Source: Bradyrhizobium sp. PSBB068
GTDB taxonomy: Bacteria; Pseudomonadota; Alphaproteobacteria; Rhizobiales; Xanthobacteraceae
Assembly (NCBI GenBank): GCA_016839165.1
Contig: CP069300.1
Coordinates: forward strand, 3,596,001-3,660,000
Reading direction: 5' to 3'
Length of the DNA stretch: 64,000 nucleotides
Part shown: piece by piece, positions 8,428 to 18,108 of the stretch
How the letters are laid out: the number at the start of each line of letters is the position of its first letter
Position numbering within the stretch: position 1 is the stretch's first letter
Position numbers and translations under genes: made by a program
The notes under the pieces: generated by a model
Seen by the model: the letters and a program-made list of their open reading frames with translations, nothing else
The model's database searches: none
What the model was told of the DNA's origin: nothing

Positions 8428-9464
8428 GCGCGCGCAAGGTCGAACAGGAGCGCACTGCCCGCCATCCGCGCGAAACGTCCGATCTGTTCGGACATCGCGA
8501 GGCTGAGGCCACCTTGCTCGATGCCTATCGCAGCGGGCGGATTCCGCATGCCTGGCTGATCGGCGGCGCGCAGGGCGTCGGCAAGGCGACGCTGGCCTAC
8601 CGCATGGCGCGCTTTGTGCTGGCGTTCCGCAATCCGAAATCGTCGCAGGTTCAGGCGGCGCCGACGCTGCGGGTCGATCCGTCCGATGCGGTGGCGCGGC
8701 AGATCACGGCGGGCGCCCATGGCGGGCTCTTGGTGCTGGAGCGCGGCCTCAACGACCGCGGCGTGATGCGCACCGTGATCACGGTCGACGAGACGCGCGA
8801 GACGATCTCGTTCTTCGGCTCGACGGCCGCGGTCGACGGTTGGCGCGTCTGCATCGTCGACACCGTCGACGAGCTCAATCCCAACGCTGCGAATGCGCTC
8901 TTGAAAATCCTCGAGGAGCCGCCGCAGCAGTCGTTGTTCCTCCTGGTCAGTCACGCGCCGTCGCGGGTGCTGCCGACGATCCTGTCCCGCTGCCGCAAAT
9001 TGCTGCTGCGGCCGCTGGAGACGGACGACGTCGTGCGCGCAGCCGCGGCGGCAACCGATATCGACGCTGAAGACCCGGCGCTGCTGGAAGCCGCGGCCGC
9101 ATCCGAAGGCAGCGTCGGGCGGGCGCTGTCGCTGCTCGGCGGCGACGCCCTCAAGCTGCAACAACGTACGGCTGCGCTGCTGGCAACGCTTCCAAGCGTC
9201 GATCCGCGCGAGCTGCATGCGCTGGGCGATGCGCTCGGCACCAGCGACCGCGTCGCGCTCGCCGCCTTCATCGACGGCATCGATCGCTGGATGAGCGAGC
9301 GGATGCGGACCGGCGACGCCAATGCCAATCTGCCGCGCCTTGCACGGCTCGCGGAGGTATGGGAAAAGATCGTTCGCGCCGCGCGCGATACCGAAGCCTA
9401 CAATCTGGAGCGCAAGCCGCTGGTTTTCTCGGTGTTTTCGATGCTCGCGGATGCGACCCGATAG
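8424..9464 (+). CDS. holB: DNA polymerase III subunit delta'
   Basis: This clamp-loader subunit has an N-terminal AAA+ domain with a P-loop-like GGAQGVGKATLAYRMA (about residues 47-62), the LLKILEEPP motif and the SRC motif (ILSRCRKL) that marks clamp-loader arginine-finger subunits. The C-terminal helical part contains SEGSVGRALSLL. ATG at 8424 overlaps the tmk stop as ATGA and gives 346 residues, a usual size. Delta' works with delta and tau/gamma to load the beta clamp. Confidence 0.94.
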   Translation: MSARKVEQERTARHPRETSDLFGHREAEATLLDAYRSGRIPHAWLIGGAQGVGKATLAYRMARFVLAFRNPKSSQVQAAPTLRVDPSDAVARQITAGAHGGLLVLERGLNDRGVMRTVITVDETRETISFFGSTAAVDGWRVCIVDTVDELNPNAANALLKILEEPPQQSLFLLVSHAPSRVLPTILSRCRKLLLRPLETDDVVRAAAAATDIDAEDPALLEAAAASEGSVGRALSLLGGDALKLQQRTAALLATLPSVDPRELHALGDALGTSDRVALAAFIDGIDRWMSERMRTGDANANLPRLARLAEVWEKIVRAARDTEAYNLERKPLVFSVFSMLADATR

Positions 9465-9550
9465 ACGCCAAGTCCCAAAACACATCTGTCTGACAACACA
9501 TCCGTCCGACAAAACTCCCGACAATCTCGTTTCGATCTGCAAAGGATTCC

Positions 9551-11533
9551 GTGGTGGCGACCGCTAAGAAGACATCGTCGAAGAAGGCCAAGAAGACGAA
9601 GAAGGCATCGCCCGCCCGCGCGACGAGGAAGGCCGCTGCGAAGTCGCGCACGGCCAAGAAGGGTGGGCGCGTCGCCAAGAAGGCGAAGCAGGCCGCCAAG
9701 ACCAAGACGGGAGCCAACAAGTCGGGAGCGAAGACGGCAGCCAAAAAGACCGTGAAGAAGGCTGCGAAGAAGACGGCCAAGAAGGCTGTCAAGAAGGCTG
9801 CGGCGAAGGCCACCAAGACCGCGCCGAAGAAGGCCGCCGCGGTGGCCGTTGCGACGGCTGCAAGGAAGCCCGCTGTGCCGAAGGCTCCGGCCGCCGAGAA
9901 GGCGCCGAGACCGGCAGCGGTTCGCGCACCAAAGCAACCCAGGCCGGCCGCGGCAGCACCTGTATCCGCCGCCGTCGCGGCGCCAGCCGCAGACCGCGGC
10001 AACATCTACTACATCACGACCGCGATCGCTTATCCGAACGGCCAGCCGCATATCGGCCACGCCTATGAGGCGATCGCGACCGACGCGCTGGCGCGCTTCC
10101 AGCGGCTCGACGGCAAGGACGTGTTCTTCCTGACCGGCACCGACGAGCACGGCCAGAAGATGATCCAGACCGCGCAGGGCGAGGGGATGACGCCGTACGA
10201 TCTCGCCACCCGCAACGCCGCGCGGTTCAAGGAGATGGACGAGCGACTCAACGTCTCGTTCGACCGCTTCATCCGCACGTCTGAACCTGCTCACCACAAG
10301 TCGGTGCAGGAAATCTGGCGCCGCATGCAGGACAATGGCGACATCTATATCGACAGCTATGCGGGTTGGTATTCGGTCCGCGACGAGGCCTATTACGCCG
10401 AGGATGAGACCAAAGTCGGCGAGGACAATGTCCGCCGCGGCCCGCAGGGCACGCCGGTCGAGTGGGTCGAGGAGAAGAGTTATTTCTTCAAGCTCTCGGC
10501 CTACCAGGACAAGCTGCTGCATCTCTATGAGAGCCAGCCCGATTTCATCGGTCCGGATTCCCGCCGCAACGAGGTGATGAGCTTCGTGCGGGGCGGGCTG
10601 AAGGACCTTTCGATCTCGCGCACCACGTTCGACTGGGGCGTCAAGGTCCCGAACGATCCCGAGCACGTGATGTATGTCTGGGTCGATGCGCTGACCAACT
10701 ACATAACCGGCGTCGGCTATCCCGACCAAAGCGACAAGCACTGGCGCTACTGGCCTGCCGACGTGCACATCATCGGCAAGGACATCATCCGCTTCCACGC
10801 GGTGTACTGGCCGGCCTTCCTGATGTCGGCCGGCATTCCCCTGCAGAAGCGCGTCTATGCCCACGGCTTCCTGTTCAACAGGGGCGAGAAGATGTCGAAG
10901 TCGGTCGGCAACGTGGTCGATCCCTTCAATCTGGCGGACCAGTACGGCGTCGACCAGGTGCGCTATTTCTTCCTGCGCGAGGTGCCGTTCGGCCAGGACG
11001 GCAACTACAACCACGAGGCCATCGTCGCGCGCATCAATGCCGACCTCGCCAACGATTTCGGCAATCTCGCGCAGCGTTCGCTGTCGATGATCGCCAAGCA
11101 GCTTGGCGGCGTCCTGCCGGAGCCGGGCGAGTTCAGCGACAACGACAAGGCGATCCTGGCGCAGGCCGACGCCATGCTGGAGACGTCGCGGACCGCGATG
11201 GCCACGCAGCAGATCCATCAATGGCTCAACACGGTCTGGGCCGTGGTCGCCGAGGCCAACCGCTACTTTGCGGGCGAAGCGCCGTGGGCGCTGGCCAAGA
11301 CCGATCCGGCGCGTCAGAAGACGGTGCTCTATGTCACCGCCGAAGTCGTGCGCCAGATCGCGATAATGGCGCAGGCGGTGATGCCCGAGTCCTGCGGCAA
11401 GATGCTCGACAGCCTCGGGATAGCAGCAGATGCCCGCGACTTCGCGGCGATCGCGGAGCGGATCAGGCCGGGCACGGTGCTGCCGGCGCCGGTCGGCGTG
11501 TTCCCGCGCTACGTGGAACCGAAGACCGAGTGA
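9551..11533 (+). CDS. metG: methionyl-tRNA synthetase with Lys/Ala-rich N-terminal extension
   Basis: From residue ~150 the protein is a standard class I methionyl-tRNA synthetase: HIGH at 167-170, the DEHGQK motif, and KMSKS at 447-451, followed by the helical anticodon-binding domain. It charges tRNA-Met. Residues 1-149 are unusual: a low-complexity basic region rich in KKAAKK, KTAAKK and later Ala/Pro repeats, resembling histone H1 or AlgP tails. GTG at 9551 (or 9554) opens the frame without a break, and the first conserved residues ([19 protein letters not shown]) follow directly. No ATG near the catalytic domain is an obvious alternative start. The usual length without the tail is about 510 residues; here it is 660. 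Confidence 0.92.
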   Translation: MVATAKKTSSKKAKKTKKASPARATRKAAAKSRTAKKGGRVAKKAKQAAKTKTGANKSGAKTAAKKTVKKAAKKTAKKAVKKAAAKATKTAPKKAAAVAVATAARKPAVPKAPAAEKAPRPAAVRAPKQPRPAAAAPVSAAVAAPAADRGNIYYITTAIAYPNGQPHIGHAYEAIATDALARFQRLDGKDVFFLTGTDEHGQKMIQTAQGEGMTPYDLATRNAARFKEMDERLNVSFDRFIRTSEPAHHKSVQEIWRRMQDNGDIYIDSYAGWYSVRDEAYYAEDETKVGEDNVRRGPQGTPVEWVEEKSYFFKLSAYQDKLLHLYESQPDFIGPDSRRNEVMSFVRGGLKDLSISRTTFDWGVKVPNDPEHVMYVWVDALTNYITGVGYPDQSDKHWRYWPADVHIIGKDIIRFHAVYWPAFLMSAGIPLQKRVYAHGFLFNRGEKMSKSVGNVVDPFNLADQYGVDQVRYFFLREVPFGQDGNYNHEAIVARINADLANDFGNLAQRSLSMIAKQLGGVLPEPGEFSDNDKAILAQADAMLETSRTAMATQQIHQWLNTVWAVVAEANRYFAGEAPWALAKTDPARQKTVLYVTAEVVRQIAIMAQAVMPESCGKMLDSLGIAADARDFAAIAERIRPGTVLPAPVGVFPRYVEPKTE

Positions 11534-11547
11534 GCGGCTCGAAATTC

Positions 11548-12339
11548 ATGCTGGTCGACAGTCACTGCCACCTCGATTTCCCCGACTTCGCCGACGATCT
11601 CGACGGGATCGTCGCCCGCGCCGAAGCGGCCGGCATCGGCCGCATGGTCACGATCTCGACCCGGGTGAAGCGGCTCGGCGGCCTGCTTGCGATCACGGAG
11701 CGCTTTCCGGACGTCTACTGCTCGGTCGGCACCCATCCGCATCACGCCGATGAAGAGGACGGCATTCCGGCCAGCGAGCTGATCGAGCTGACCAAACACC
11801 CGAAGGTCGTGGCGCTCGGCGAGGCGGGGCTGGATTATTTCTATGAGCATGGCTCGCGCGAGGCGCAGGAGCGGGGCTTTCGCGCGCATATCGCGGCCGC
11901 ACGCGCGACCGGCCTGCCGCTCGTCATCCACACCCGGGAGGCCGACGAGGATTGCGGCCGCATCCTGGAGGACGAAGTCGCGAAGGGCCCGTTCAAGGCG
12001 GTGCTGCATTGCTACACCGGCGGCCGCGAGCTCGCGATGAAGGCGATTGCGCTTGGGCTGTCGATCTCGTTCACGGGGATCCTGACTTTCAAGAAGTCGG
12101 ACGCGCTGCGCGCGCTGGCCGCCGAGCTGCCGGCCGACCGCATCATGGTCGAGACCGACGCGCCGTATCTCGCGCCCGGCAAATTCCGCGGCAAGCGCAA
12201 CGAGCCGTCCTACGTCGTCGAGGTCGCCAAGGTGCTCGCCGAAACACGCGGCGTCTCGCTGGAAGATATCTCACGGCAGACCACCGAAAACTTCTTCCGG
12301 CTGTTCTCCAAGGTGCCGACGCCGAAGGTAGCTGCATGA
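11548..12339 (+). CDS. tatD: TatD family metal-dependent hydrolase
   Basis: Residues VDSHCHLDFPDF at the N terminus carry the HxH metal ligands. Further ligands are visible in GEAGLDYFYEH, VIHTRE, LHCYTGG and VETDAPYLAPGKFRGKRNEP, the complete TatD set. The family are Mg-dependent nucleases or deacylases with DNA quality-control roles. ATG 11548 gives 263 residues; an in-frame GTG at 11530 overlapping the metG stop (GTGA) would add six residues and is a credible alternative. The stop overlaps the next ATG (ATGA), so metG, tatD and the MBL gene form a coupled run. Confidence 0.93.
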   Translation: MLVDSHCHLDFPDFADDLDGIVARAEAAGIGRMVTISTRVKRLGGLLAITERFPDVYCSVGTHPHHADEEDGIPASELIELTKHPKVVALGEAGLDYFYEHGSREAQERGFRAHIAAARATGLPLVIHTREADEDCGRILEDEVAKGPFKAVLHCYTGGRELAMKAIALGLSISFTGILTFKKSDALRALAAELPADRIMVETDAPYLAPGKFRGKRNEPSYVVEVAKVLAETRGVSLEDISRQTTENFFRLFSKVPTPKVAA

Positions 12340-13142
12340 CGCTGACACTGACCATCCTGGGCTGCGGCTCTTCCGCCGGCGTGCCGCGCCCGGCGCTCGG
12401 CTGGGGCGCCTGCGATCCCAGCAATCCAAAGAACCGCCGCCGCCGCTGCTCGATCATGGCCGAGCGCACCATGGAGCACGGCACCACGCGGGTCGTGATC
12501 GACACCGCGCCCGACCTGCGCGAGCAGTTGATCGACGCCAGTGTCGAGCATATCGACGCGGTGTTCCTGACCCATGAGCATGCCGACCAGACCCACGGCA
12601 TCGACGATCTGCGCTCGGTGGTGCTGCACCAGCGCCGCCGCATCCCGGTCTACTTCAACCAGTCGACCGCCAAGGACATCATGGCGCGGTTCTCCTATTG
12701 CTTCATCTCGCCTGAAGGCAGCGACTATCCGCCGATCCTAACCCGGCATTCGATCGAGGCCGGCGAGAGCCATACGGTCACGGGGAAGGGCGGTCCGCTG
12801 AAGCTCGAGGCCTTCCTGGTGCAGCACGGCCGGATTCCGGCGCTCGGCTACCGCATCGGCGATGCCGCCTACACGCCCGATCTGCACGACATTCCCGAGG
12901 AGAGCTGGCCGGCGCTGCAAGGCCTCGATCTCTGGATCGTCGACGGCCTGCGCTATGCGCCGCATCCGAGCCATTTCAGCGTTGCGGATGCGCTGTCGTG
13001 GATCGAACGCTTCAAGCCGAAGCGCGCCGTGATCACCAACATGCATTCCGACCTCGACTACGAGGTGCTGCGGCAGAGCCTGCCGGCCGGCGTGATCCCG
13101 GCCTATGACGGCATGCGGCTGACGCTCGACCGGGCGGGCTGA
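12336..13142 (+). CDS. MBL-fold metallo-hydrolase (PhnP/YcbX-like group)
   Basis: The protein begins with LTILGCGSSAGVPRP, as in PhnP-type beta-lactamase-fold hydrolases, and has the metal motif LTHEHADQTHGIDDLR. The usual HxHxDH is here HxHxDQ; a later Asp (YTPDLHDIP) and NMHSDLDYE supply further ligands. These enzymes cleave phosphodiesters such as cyclic phosphates; the exact substrate is unknown. Length is 268 residues. Position immediately after tatD with a 4-base overlap is typical in alphaproteobacteria and suggests a shared nucleic-acid maintenance role, though that is inference. Confidence 0.85.
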   Translation: MTLTLTILGCGSSAGVPRPALGWGACDPSNPKNRRRRCSIMAERTMEHGTTRVVIDTAPDLREQLIDASVEHIDAVFLTHEHADQTHGIDDLRSVVLHQRRRIPVYFNQSTAKDIMARFSYCFISPEGSDYPPILTRHSIEAGESHTVTGKGGPLKLEAFLVQHGRIPALGYRIGDAAYTPDLHDIPEESWPALQGLDLWIVDGLRYAPHPSHFSVADALSWIERFKPKRAVITNMHSDLDYEVLRQSLPAGVIPAYDGMRLTLDRAG

Positions 13143-13256
13143 AGACGTCAACGACCGTGACGACCGGGCCGCGCGCGTTCATCCGATCGCGCGGGATTCC
13201 GCACGCCAGGCTGCCGCCCGCCTTCGCAGCCCGGGATTGACCTTTCGCGGACTTTG

Positions 13257-13282
13257 GATATCGTTATGATCATAACAATATC
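13257..13282. promoter_or_regulatory. 26-bp palindromic operator upstream of the nitroreductase-marR operon
   Basis: Twelve of thirteen base pairs match across a centre between 13269 and 13270 (half-site GATATCGTTATGA). A TTGACC element at 13237-13242 followed 16 bases later by TATCGT would place the operator on the -10 region and just ahead of the GGGAGGA ribosome binding site. The MarR encoded by the second gene of the operon is the obvious ligand-responsive repressor. Confidence 0.7.
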
Positions 13283-13293
13283 GGGAGGACCCA

Positions 13294-14052
13294 ATGGCAG
13301 AGGCTTTGGCCGCGCGGGACTATACGGACCGCACGCGATATGACGCGCTGATGGACGTCGTGAAGAACCGGCTGACCACACGCGCCTTCGATTCCGGCTA
13401 CGTGATGCCGCGTGAGCATTACGACATGGTTCTGGAGGCGGCGCGGCACGCGCCATCGGGCGCAAATGCGCAGCCCTGGCACTTCATTGCCGTCACCGAT
13501 CAGGAGCTGAAGAACAGGATCACCGAGTATTTCCGCGAGGAGCAGGTCGCCCGCGCCCGGCTCAAGATGAAGTTCCCGACGCCCGACTATCGCGGCCTCG
13601 CATCGGCCCCGGGCTTCATCGTGGTCGCGAGCGACTTCCGCTGGGTCAAGGCGTTTCCGGTACTCAATGACGGCTCCGAGCTCGACAAGATGTACAAGCA
13701 GAATGCCGAGCGGATCCTGCTGCAGAGCGTGGCGGCCGCGACGATGTCGGCGCACCTCGCGGCGGCGGCCCTCGGCTATAATGTCTGGTGGGTGACCGCG
13801 ATCGGGCAGGAGAAGGCTCAGCAGGCGATGAAGCCGCTGCTCGGCATCCCCGACGAATTGTCCGTGCTCGACATCATGTGCTTCGGTCCGCCGGCCAAGC
13901 CGCCCTACAAGCGCTGGAAGAAGAGCCTCACCGACATCAGCAACTGGAACAGGTTCGATGATCAGCACTTCATGACCGAAGCCCAGATTGACGAATGGGT
14001 TTCGACCACGCGCCACAAGGTGATGTACCGCGATGCCGAGAACGTCGACTAA
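13294..14052 (+). CDS. nitroreductase family protein (FMN-dependent)
   Basis: The 252-residue protein matches the nitroreductase fold. KNRLTTRAFDSGYV and AARHAPSGANAQPWHF near residues 25-65 form the FMN phosphate-binding start. SVAAATMSAHLAAAALGYNVWWVTAIG near residue 150 is the central helix, and LDIMCFGPPAKPP ends the core. Members reduce nitro groups, quinones or unsaturated ketones with NAD(P)H. It is led by a GGGAGGA ribosome binding site just after the palindrome. The downstream marR starts inside its last codons, so both are one operon, probably induced by the compound the regulator senses. Confidence 0.88.
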   Translation: MAEALAARDYTDRTRYDALMDVVKNRLTTRAFDSGYVMPREHYDMVLEAARHAPSGANAQPWHFIAVTDQELKNRITEYFREEQVARARLKMKFPTPDYRGLASAPGFIVVASDFRWVKAFPVLNDGSELDKMYKQNAERILLQSVAAATMSAHLAAAALGYNVWWVTAIGQEKAQQAMKPLLGIPDELSVLDIMCFGPPAKPPYKRWKKSLTDISNWNRFDDQHFMTEAQIDEWVSTTRHKVMYRDAENVD

Positions 14053-14500
14053 AGCAGCGGCACCAGCAAGGCGTGTCGCGCCGGACTATAGGCTGGAGGA
14101 CCAGGTCGGTTTCCTGCTGCGTCGGGCCTATCAGCGCGCGTCGTCCAACCTTGTGGAGCGGATCGGCTCCTACGATCTGACAGCGCCGCAATACGCGACG
14201 CTGGCCCGGCTCTACGAGCGCGGGGCACTGTCGCAGAATCTGCTGGGACGCCTGGTTGCGATGGAGCCCGCCAATATCCGCGACGTCGTCTTGCGGCTGA
14301 AGAAGCGGCGTCTGGTTGCGACACGGCGCGATCCGACCGACAAGCGGCTGGTCCTGATCGACCTGACCGCGTCCGGCACAGCGCTGGTCGAGCAACTGAT
14401 CCCGATCGAGATCGAATGCACGGCGACGACGCTGGCGCCGCTCAAGGCAGACCAGAAGAAGCTCCTGTACGATCTGCTCGGCCGCCTCGCGGAGGGCTGA
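14033..14500 (+). CDS. MarR family transcriptional regulator
   Basis: A winged helix-turn-helix is visible: LTAPQYATLARLYERGALSQNLLGRLVAMEPANIRDVVLRLKKRRLV, with the wing RRDPTDKRLVLIDLT that defines the MarR family (D-x-R-DKR). Length is 155 residues with flanking helices for dimerisation. It overlaps the nitroreductase gene by 20 bases, and the palindrome upstream of that gene is the likely operator, giving autoregulation. The effector is unknown, plausibly a phenolic or nitroaromatic compound. Its 3' end faces the acyl-CoA ligase gene across 10 bases. Confidence 0.92.
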   Translation: MPRTSTKAAAPARRVAPDYRLEDQVGFLLRRAYQRASSNLVERIGSYDLTAPQYATLARLYERGALSQNLLGRLVAMEPANIRDVVLRLKKRRLVATRRDPTDKRLVLIDLTASGTALVEQLIPIEIECTATTLAPLKADQKKLLYDLLGRLAEG

Positions 14501-14510
14501 GCGCCACGGC

Positions 14511-16160
14511 TCAGGCCGAGATCGCCTTGGCCGAGCCGACCTCGTTGCGCAGCAGGAATTTCTGGATCTTGCCCGTGGATGTTTTCGGGACCGCCCCGAA
14601 GACCACCGATTTCGGTGTCTTGAAGCCCGACATGTGCTCGCGGCAATAGGCGATGATTTCGGCCTCGGTCGCCTTGGCGCCGTCCTTCAGCTCGATGAAC
14701 GCGCAGGGCACTTCGCCCCATTTCGGATCGGGTTTTGCGACGACCGCCGCGAACAGCACGGCCGGGTGCTTGTAGAGGATGTCCTCAACCTCGACCGAGG
14801 AGACGTTCTCGCCGCCGGAGATGATGATGTCCTTGGAGCGGTCCTTGATGATGACGTAACCGTGCGCGTCGAGCACGCCGAGATCGCCGGTGTGAAACCA
14901 GCCGCCGGCAAAGGCTTCCTGCGTCGCCTTCTCGTTCTTCAGGTAGCCCTTCATCACGATGTTGCCGCGGAACATGACCTCGCCGATGGTCTCGCCGTCG
15001 CGCGGCACCTCGCGCATGGTCTCGGGATCGAGCACCGTGACGCCTTCCTGCAGCGGATAGGAGACGCCCTGACGCCGCTTCAGCTGCGCGCGCGCATCGG
15101 CCGACAGCTCGTCCCAGCCCGGCTGCTCGGCGCAGACGGAAGCGGGGCCGTAGACCTCGGTCAGGCCGTAGACATGCGTCAGCTTGATGCCGATGCGCTC
15201 GGCACCCTCGAGCACCGCAACCGGCGGCGCCGCGCCGGCGATCAGGCCTGTGACCGGCTTCACCTTGCCGCCCTTCGGTGCGTCAGGCGCATTGATCAGC
15301 GTGTTGTAGACGATCGGCGCGCCGCACATATGGGTGACGCCGTGCTTCGGAATCAGCTCGAAGATTTTTGCGGGATCGACCTTGCGCAGACAGACATTGA
15401 CGCCGGCGGTCGCCGCGATCGTCCAGGGGAAGCACCAGCCGTTGCAATGAAACATCGGCAGCGTCCAGAGATAGACCGGATGCTGGCCGAGATTGCCGGC
15501 GAGGATGTTGCTGACGGCATTGAGATAGGCGCCGCGGTGATGGGTCACCACGCCCTTCGGATTGCCGGTCGTGCCCGACGTATAGCTCAGCGCGATCGCA
15601 TTCCATTCGTCGGCCGGCGGCCGCTCGGCGAATGCGGGATCGCCTGCCGCGACCGCCGCCTCATACTCGATCGCGCCGATCCGCTTGCCGCCGCTGAATG
15701 CGGCATCATCGACGTCGATGACGAAAGGCTTCGGGCCCTCCATCAGCGTCAACGCCTCCGCGATCACGCCGGCGAATTCGGGATCGACGAGGATAATCCT
15801 GGCGCCGCCATGGTCGAGCTGGAACGCGATCGATGCCGCATCGAGCCGGATGTTCAGCGCGTTCAGCACCGCGCCGGTCATCGGCACCGCGAAATGCAGC
15901 TCGTTCATCGCCGGGATGTTCGGCAGCATCGCCGCGACCGTGTCGCCATGGCCGATGCCATGGCCCGCGAGATAGGACGCGAACCGCTTGCAGCGCTCAT
16001 AGGTCTGCTTCCAGGTGAAGCTGCGCCCCTCATAGACGGCGCTGACATGGTCGGGATAGACCGCGGCCGAGCGCGCCAGGAAGCTCAGGGGCGTCAGCGG
16101 CACGTAATTGGCTGATGTCTTGTCCAGCCCGATCGAGTACTGATTTTGAGCTGCACTCAT
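14511..16160 (-). CDS. AMP-forming acyl-CoA synthetase (acid:CoA ligase)
   Basis: The 549-residue protein has the full ANL adenylation set: YTSGTTGNPKGVVTHHRG (P-loop), VYGLTEVYGP, GWFHTGDLGVLD, KDRSKDIIISGGENVSS at the hinge, and PKTSTGKIQKF with the catalytic Lys near the C terminus. Motifs resemble medium-chain and methylmercaptopropionate-type ligases (AlkK/DmdB group). It converts a carboxylic acid, ATP and CoA to acyl-CoA. It lies 25 bases after the TRAP transporter gene on the same strand, so the likely substrate is the acid imported by that transporter. The exact acid cannot be read. Confidence 0.9.
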   Translation of the reverse strand: MSAAQNQYSIGLDKTSANYVPLTPLSFLARSAAVYPDHVSAVYEGRSFTWKQTYERCKRFASYLAGHGIGHGDTVAAMLPNIPAMNELHFAVPMTGAVLNALNIRLDAASIAFQLDHGGARIILVDPEFAGVIAEALTLMEGPKPFVIDVDDAAFSGGKRIGAIEYEAAVAAGDPAFAERPPADEWNAIALSYTSGTTGNPKGVVTHHRGAYLNAVSNILAGNLGQHPVYLWTLPMFHCNGWCFPWTIAATAGVNVCLRKVDPAKIFELIPKHGVTHMCGAPIVYNTLINAPDAPKGGKVKPVTGLIAGAAPPVAVLEGAERIGIKLTHVYGLTEVYGPASVCAEQPGWDELSADARAQLKRRQGVSYPLQEGVTVLDPETMREVPRDGETIGEVMFRGNIVMKGYLKNEKATQEAFAGGWFHTGDLGVLDAHGYVIIKDRSKDIIISGGENVSSVEVEDILYKHPAVLFAAVVAKPDPKWGEVPCAFIELKDGAKATEAEIIAYCREHMSGFKTPKSVVFGAVPKTSTGKIQKFLLRNEVGSAKAISA

Positions 16161-16185
16161 GGCTCTATCCCATCCGCTAGGTGCT

Positions 16186-18072
16186 CTAAAGGAAACCGAT
16201 CGATATCCAGGGGAAGATGGCGACGATGATCAGGCCGATCAACAGCGCCAGCATGTAACCCCAGATCGGCCGGATACCCTCGGCCGGATCGACGCGCCCG
16301 ATGGCGCAGGCGGCATAATAGCCGACGCCGAACGGCGGCGCGAACAGCCCGATGCCCATCGCCAGGATGATGATCATGGCATAGTGCACCTCGTGGACGC
16401 CGACCTGGTGCGCGATCGGAAACAGCAGCGGCCCGAACAGCACGATCGCCGGGATGCCCTCGAGCACGCTGCCGAGGATCACGAAGGCCAGGATCGACAC
16501 CGCAATGAAGGTCGCCGACCCGCCGGGCAATCCGGCCATCGCCGCCGCCAGCGCCCGCGAGAAGCCGGACTGGGTCAGGCCCCAGGCCATGCCGGTGGCG
16601 GTGCCGATGATGAACAGGATCGCGCCCGACAGGCACGCCGTGTCGATCAGCATCGGCACGAGCCGCCGCCAGTTGAACTTGCGATAGATCAGGAGGCCGA
16701 TGAGGAACGCATAGACGATGCCGATGGTCGAGACCTCGGTCGCGGTGGCGATGCCTTCGACCACCGCGTAGCGGATCACGAACGGCAGCGCCAATGCGGG
16801 CAGGGCGTAGATGAAGGCCTTGCCGATCTCGCTTCGCGTGGCGCGCTGGACGTGGCTGAGGTTTTCGCCGCGGTAACGCCACCACACCAGCGCCGACAGG
16901 GTGATTGCCAGCACGACGCCCGGCAGCAGGCCGCCGGTGAACAGCGCCGAGATCGAGACGCCGGTGACCGAGCCGATCGTGATCAGCACCAGGCTCGGCG
17001 GAATGGTTTCAGTCTGCGCTCCGGTCGCGGCGAGCAGGGCGACCAGATCGCCAGGCTTGGCGCCGCGTTCCTTCATTTCGGGAAACAGCACCGGTGCGAC
17101 CGCCGCCATGTCGGCGGCCTTCGATCCGGAAATGCCTGACACCAGATACATCGCGCCGACCAGCACGTAGTGCAGGCCGCCCCGGACGTGCCCGAGCAGG
17201 CTGGCCAGGAAGGCCACCATCGCGCGCGCCATGCCGGTCATTTCGATCAGCAGGCCGAGGAACACGAACAGCGGCACCGACAGCAGGATCAGGTGGCTCA
17301 TGCCCTCGTCCATCCGGCCGACCAGCACCATCAACGGCGTCCGCGTCGTCAGCGCCAGATAGCCGAAGATCGCCATCCCGAAGGCAAAGCCGATCGGCAC
17401 GCCGGCGAACACGCAGAAGCCGACCACGCCGACGAAGAAGATGATCAGGTTGAGGTTGCCGAGCGGCCGCAACATCGGTTGCGCCAGCCAGAACACCCCG
17501 ATCAAGGCAACCACCGTCAGGGCGGCCAGCAGGAAGGTCTTGAAATCGCCGGCGCGGGCCAGCCGCAGCAGCGCGAACAACGCCATCAGGCAGATCCCGA
17601 CCGGCAGCGCCGCGGCGCGCCAGGTATTGGAGATCTGCAACGCCGGCGTCGTGATGAAGCTTTCCTCGTAGGCGTATTCATAGGCCGGGTGCACGATCAG
17701 GACCAGGAACGCCAGCGCGGCGCAGGTCGCGACGACGTCGAGATAGGCCCAGAGCCGCGGTCCGGCGCTTGCCACCAAGGCCGTCATGCGCATGTGCTCG
17801 CCGCGGCGGAGCGCGACCACTGATCCCAACATCGCAAGCCACAGGAACAGGATCGACGCCAGCTCGTCGGACCAGATCAGCGGCGTGTGCAGCACGTAGC
17901 GCGCCACCACGCCCGCGAACAGGATGACGACCTCGGCGACGACAAGGATCGCCGCCGGGATTTCGACCAGCCATCCCAGCGCCGCATCGATGGCACCGAG
18001 AACAGAGCGGCGGCGAGGGGGCTGTGACGCCGCCTCGCCGGCCACGGCCGGCGTCATCTCGACATGAGCCAT
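16186..18072 (-). CDS. TRAP transporter fused small and large membrane subunits (DctQ-DctM)
   Basis: Residues about 25-190 form a DctQ-like four-helix unit (WSDELASILFLWLAMLGSVVALRRGEHMRM). From about residue 205 a DctM domain follows with many membrane helices and the conserved PLFVFLGLLIEMTGMA, GAMYLVSGISGSKAADMAAVAPVLFPEM and PPFGVGYYAACAIG segments. Together they form the sodium-driven permease of a tripartite ATP-independent periplasmic transporter. The fusion is common in TRAP systems. A GGGAGA ribosome binding site precedes ATG 18072. The binding-protein gene lies 36 bases upstream and the acyl-CoA ligase downstream, giving a three-gene operon. Confidence 0.94.
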   Translation of the reverse strand: MAHVEMTPAVAGEAASQPPRRRSVLGAIDAALGWLVEIPAAILVVAEVVILFAGVVARYVLHTPLIWSDELASILFLWLAMLGSVVALRRGEHMRMTALVASAGPRLWAYLDVVATCAALAFLVLIVHPAYEYAYEESFITTPALQISNTWRAAALPVGICLMALFALLRLARAGDFKTFLLAALTVVALIGVFWLAQPMLRPLGNLNLIIFFVGVVGFCVFAGVPIGFAFGMAIFGYLALTTRTPLMVLVGRMDEGMSHLILLSVPLFVFLGLLIEMTGMARAMVAFLASLLGHVRGGLHYVLVGAMYLVSGISGSKAADMAAVAPVLFPEMKERGAKPGDLVALLAATGAQTETIPPSLVLITIGSVTGVSISALFTGGLLPGVVLAITLSALVWWRYRGENLSHVQRATRSEIGKAFIYALPALALPFVIRYAVVEGIATATEVSTIGIVYAFLIGLLIYRKFNWRRLVPMLIDTACLSGAILFIIGTATGMAWGLTQSGFSRALAAAMAGLPGGSATFIAVSILAFVILGSVLEGIPAIVLFGPLLFPIAHQVGVHEVHYAMIIILAMGIGLFAPPFGVGYYAACAIGRVDPAEGIRPIWGYMLALLIGLIIVAIFPWISIGFL

Positions 18073-18108
18073 AGCAAATCTCCCGCTGGCGAGCCTCCCG
18101 CTTGACGA

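Noticed and set aside
14634..16115. 493-codon open frame antisense to the acyl-CoA ligase
   Set aside because: Antisense shadow of a clear ANL-family gene with all catalytic motifs on the other strand.
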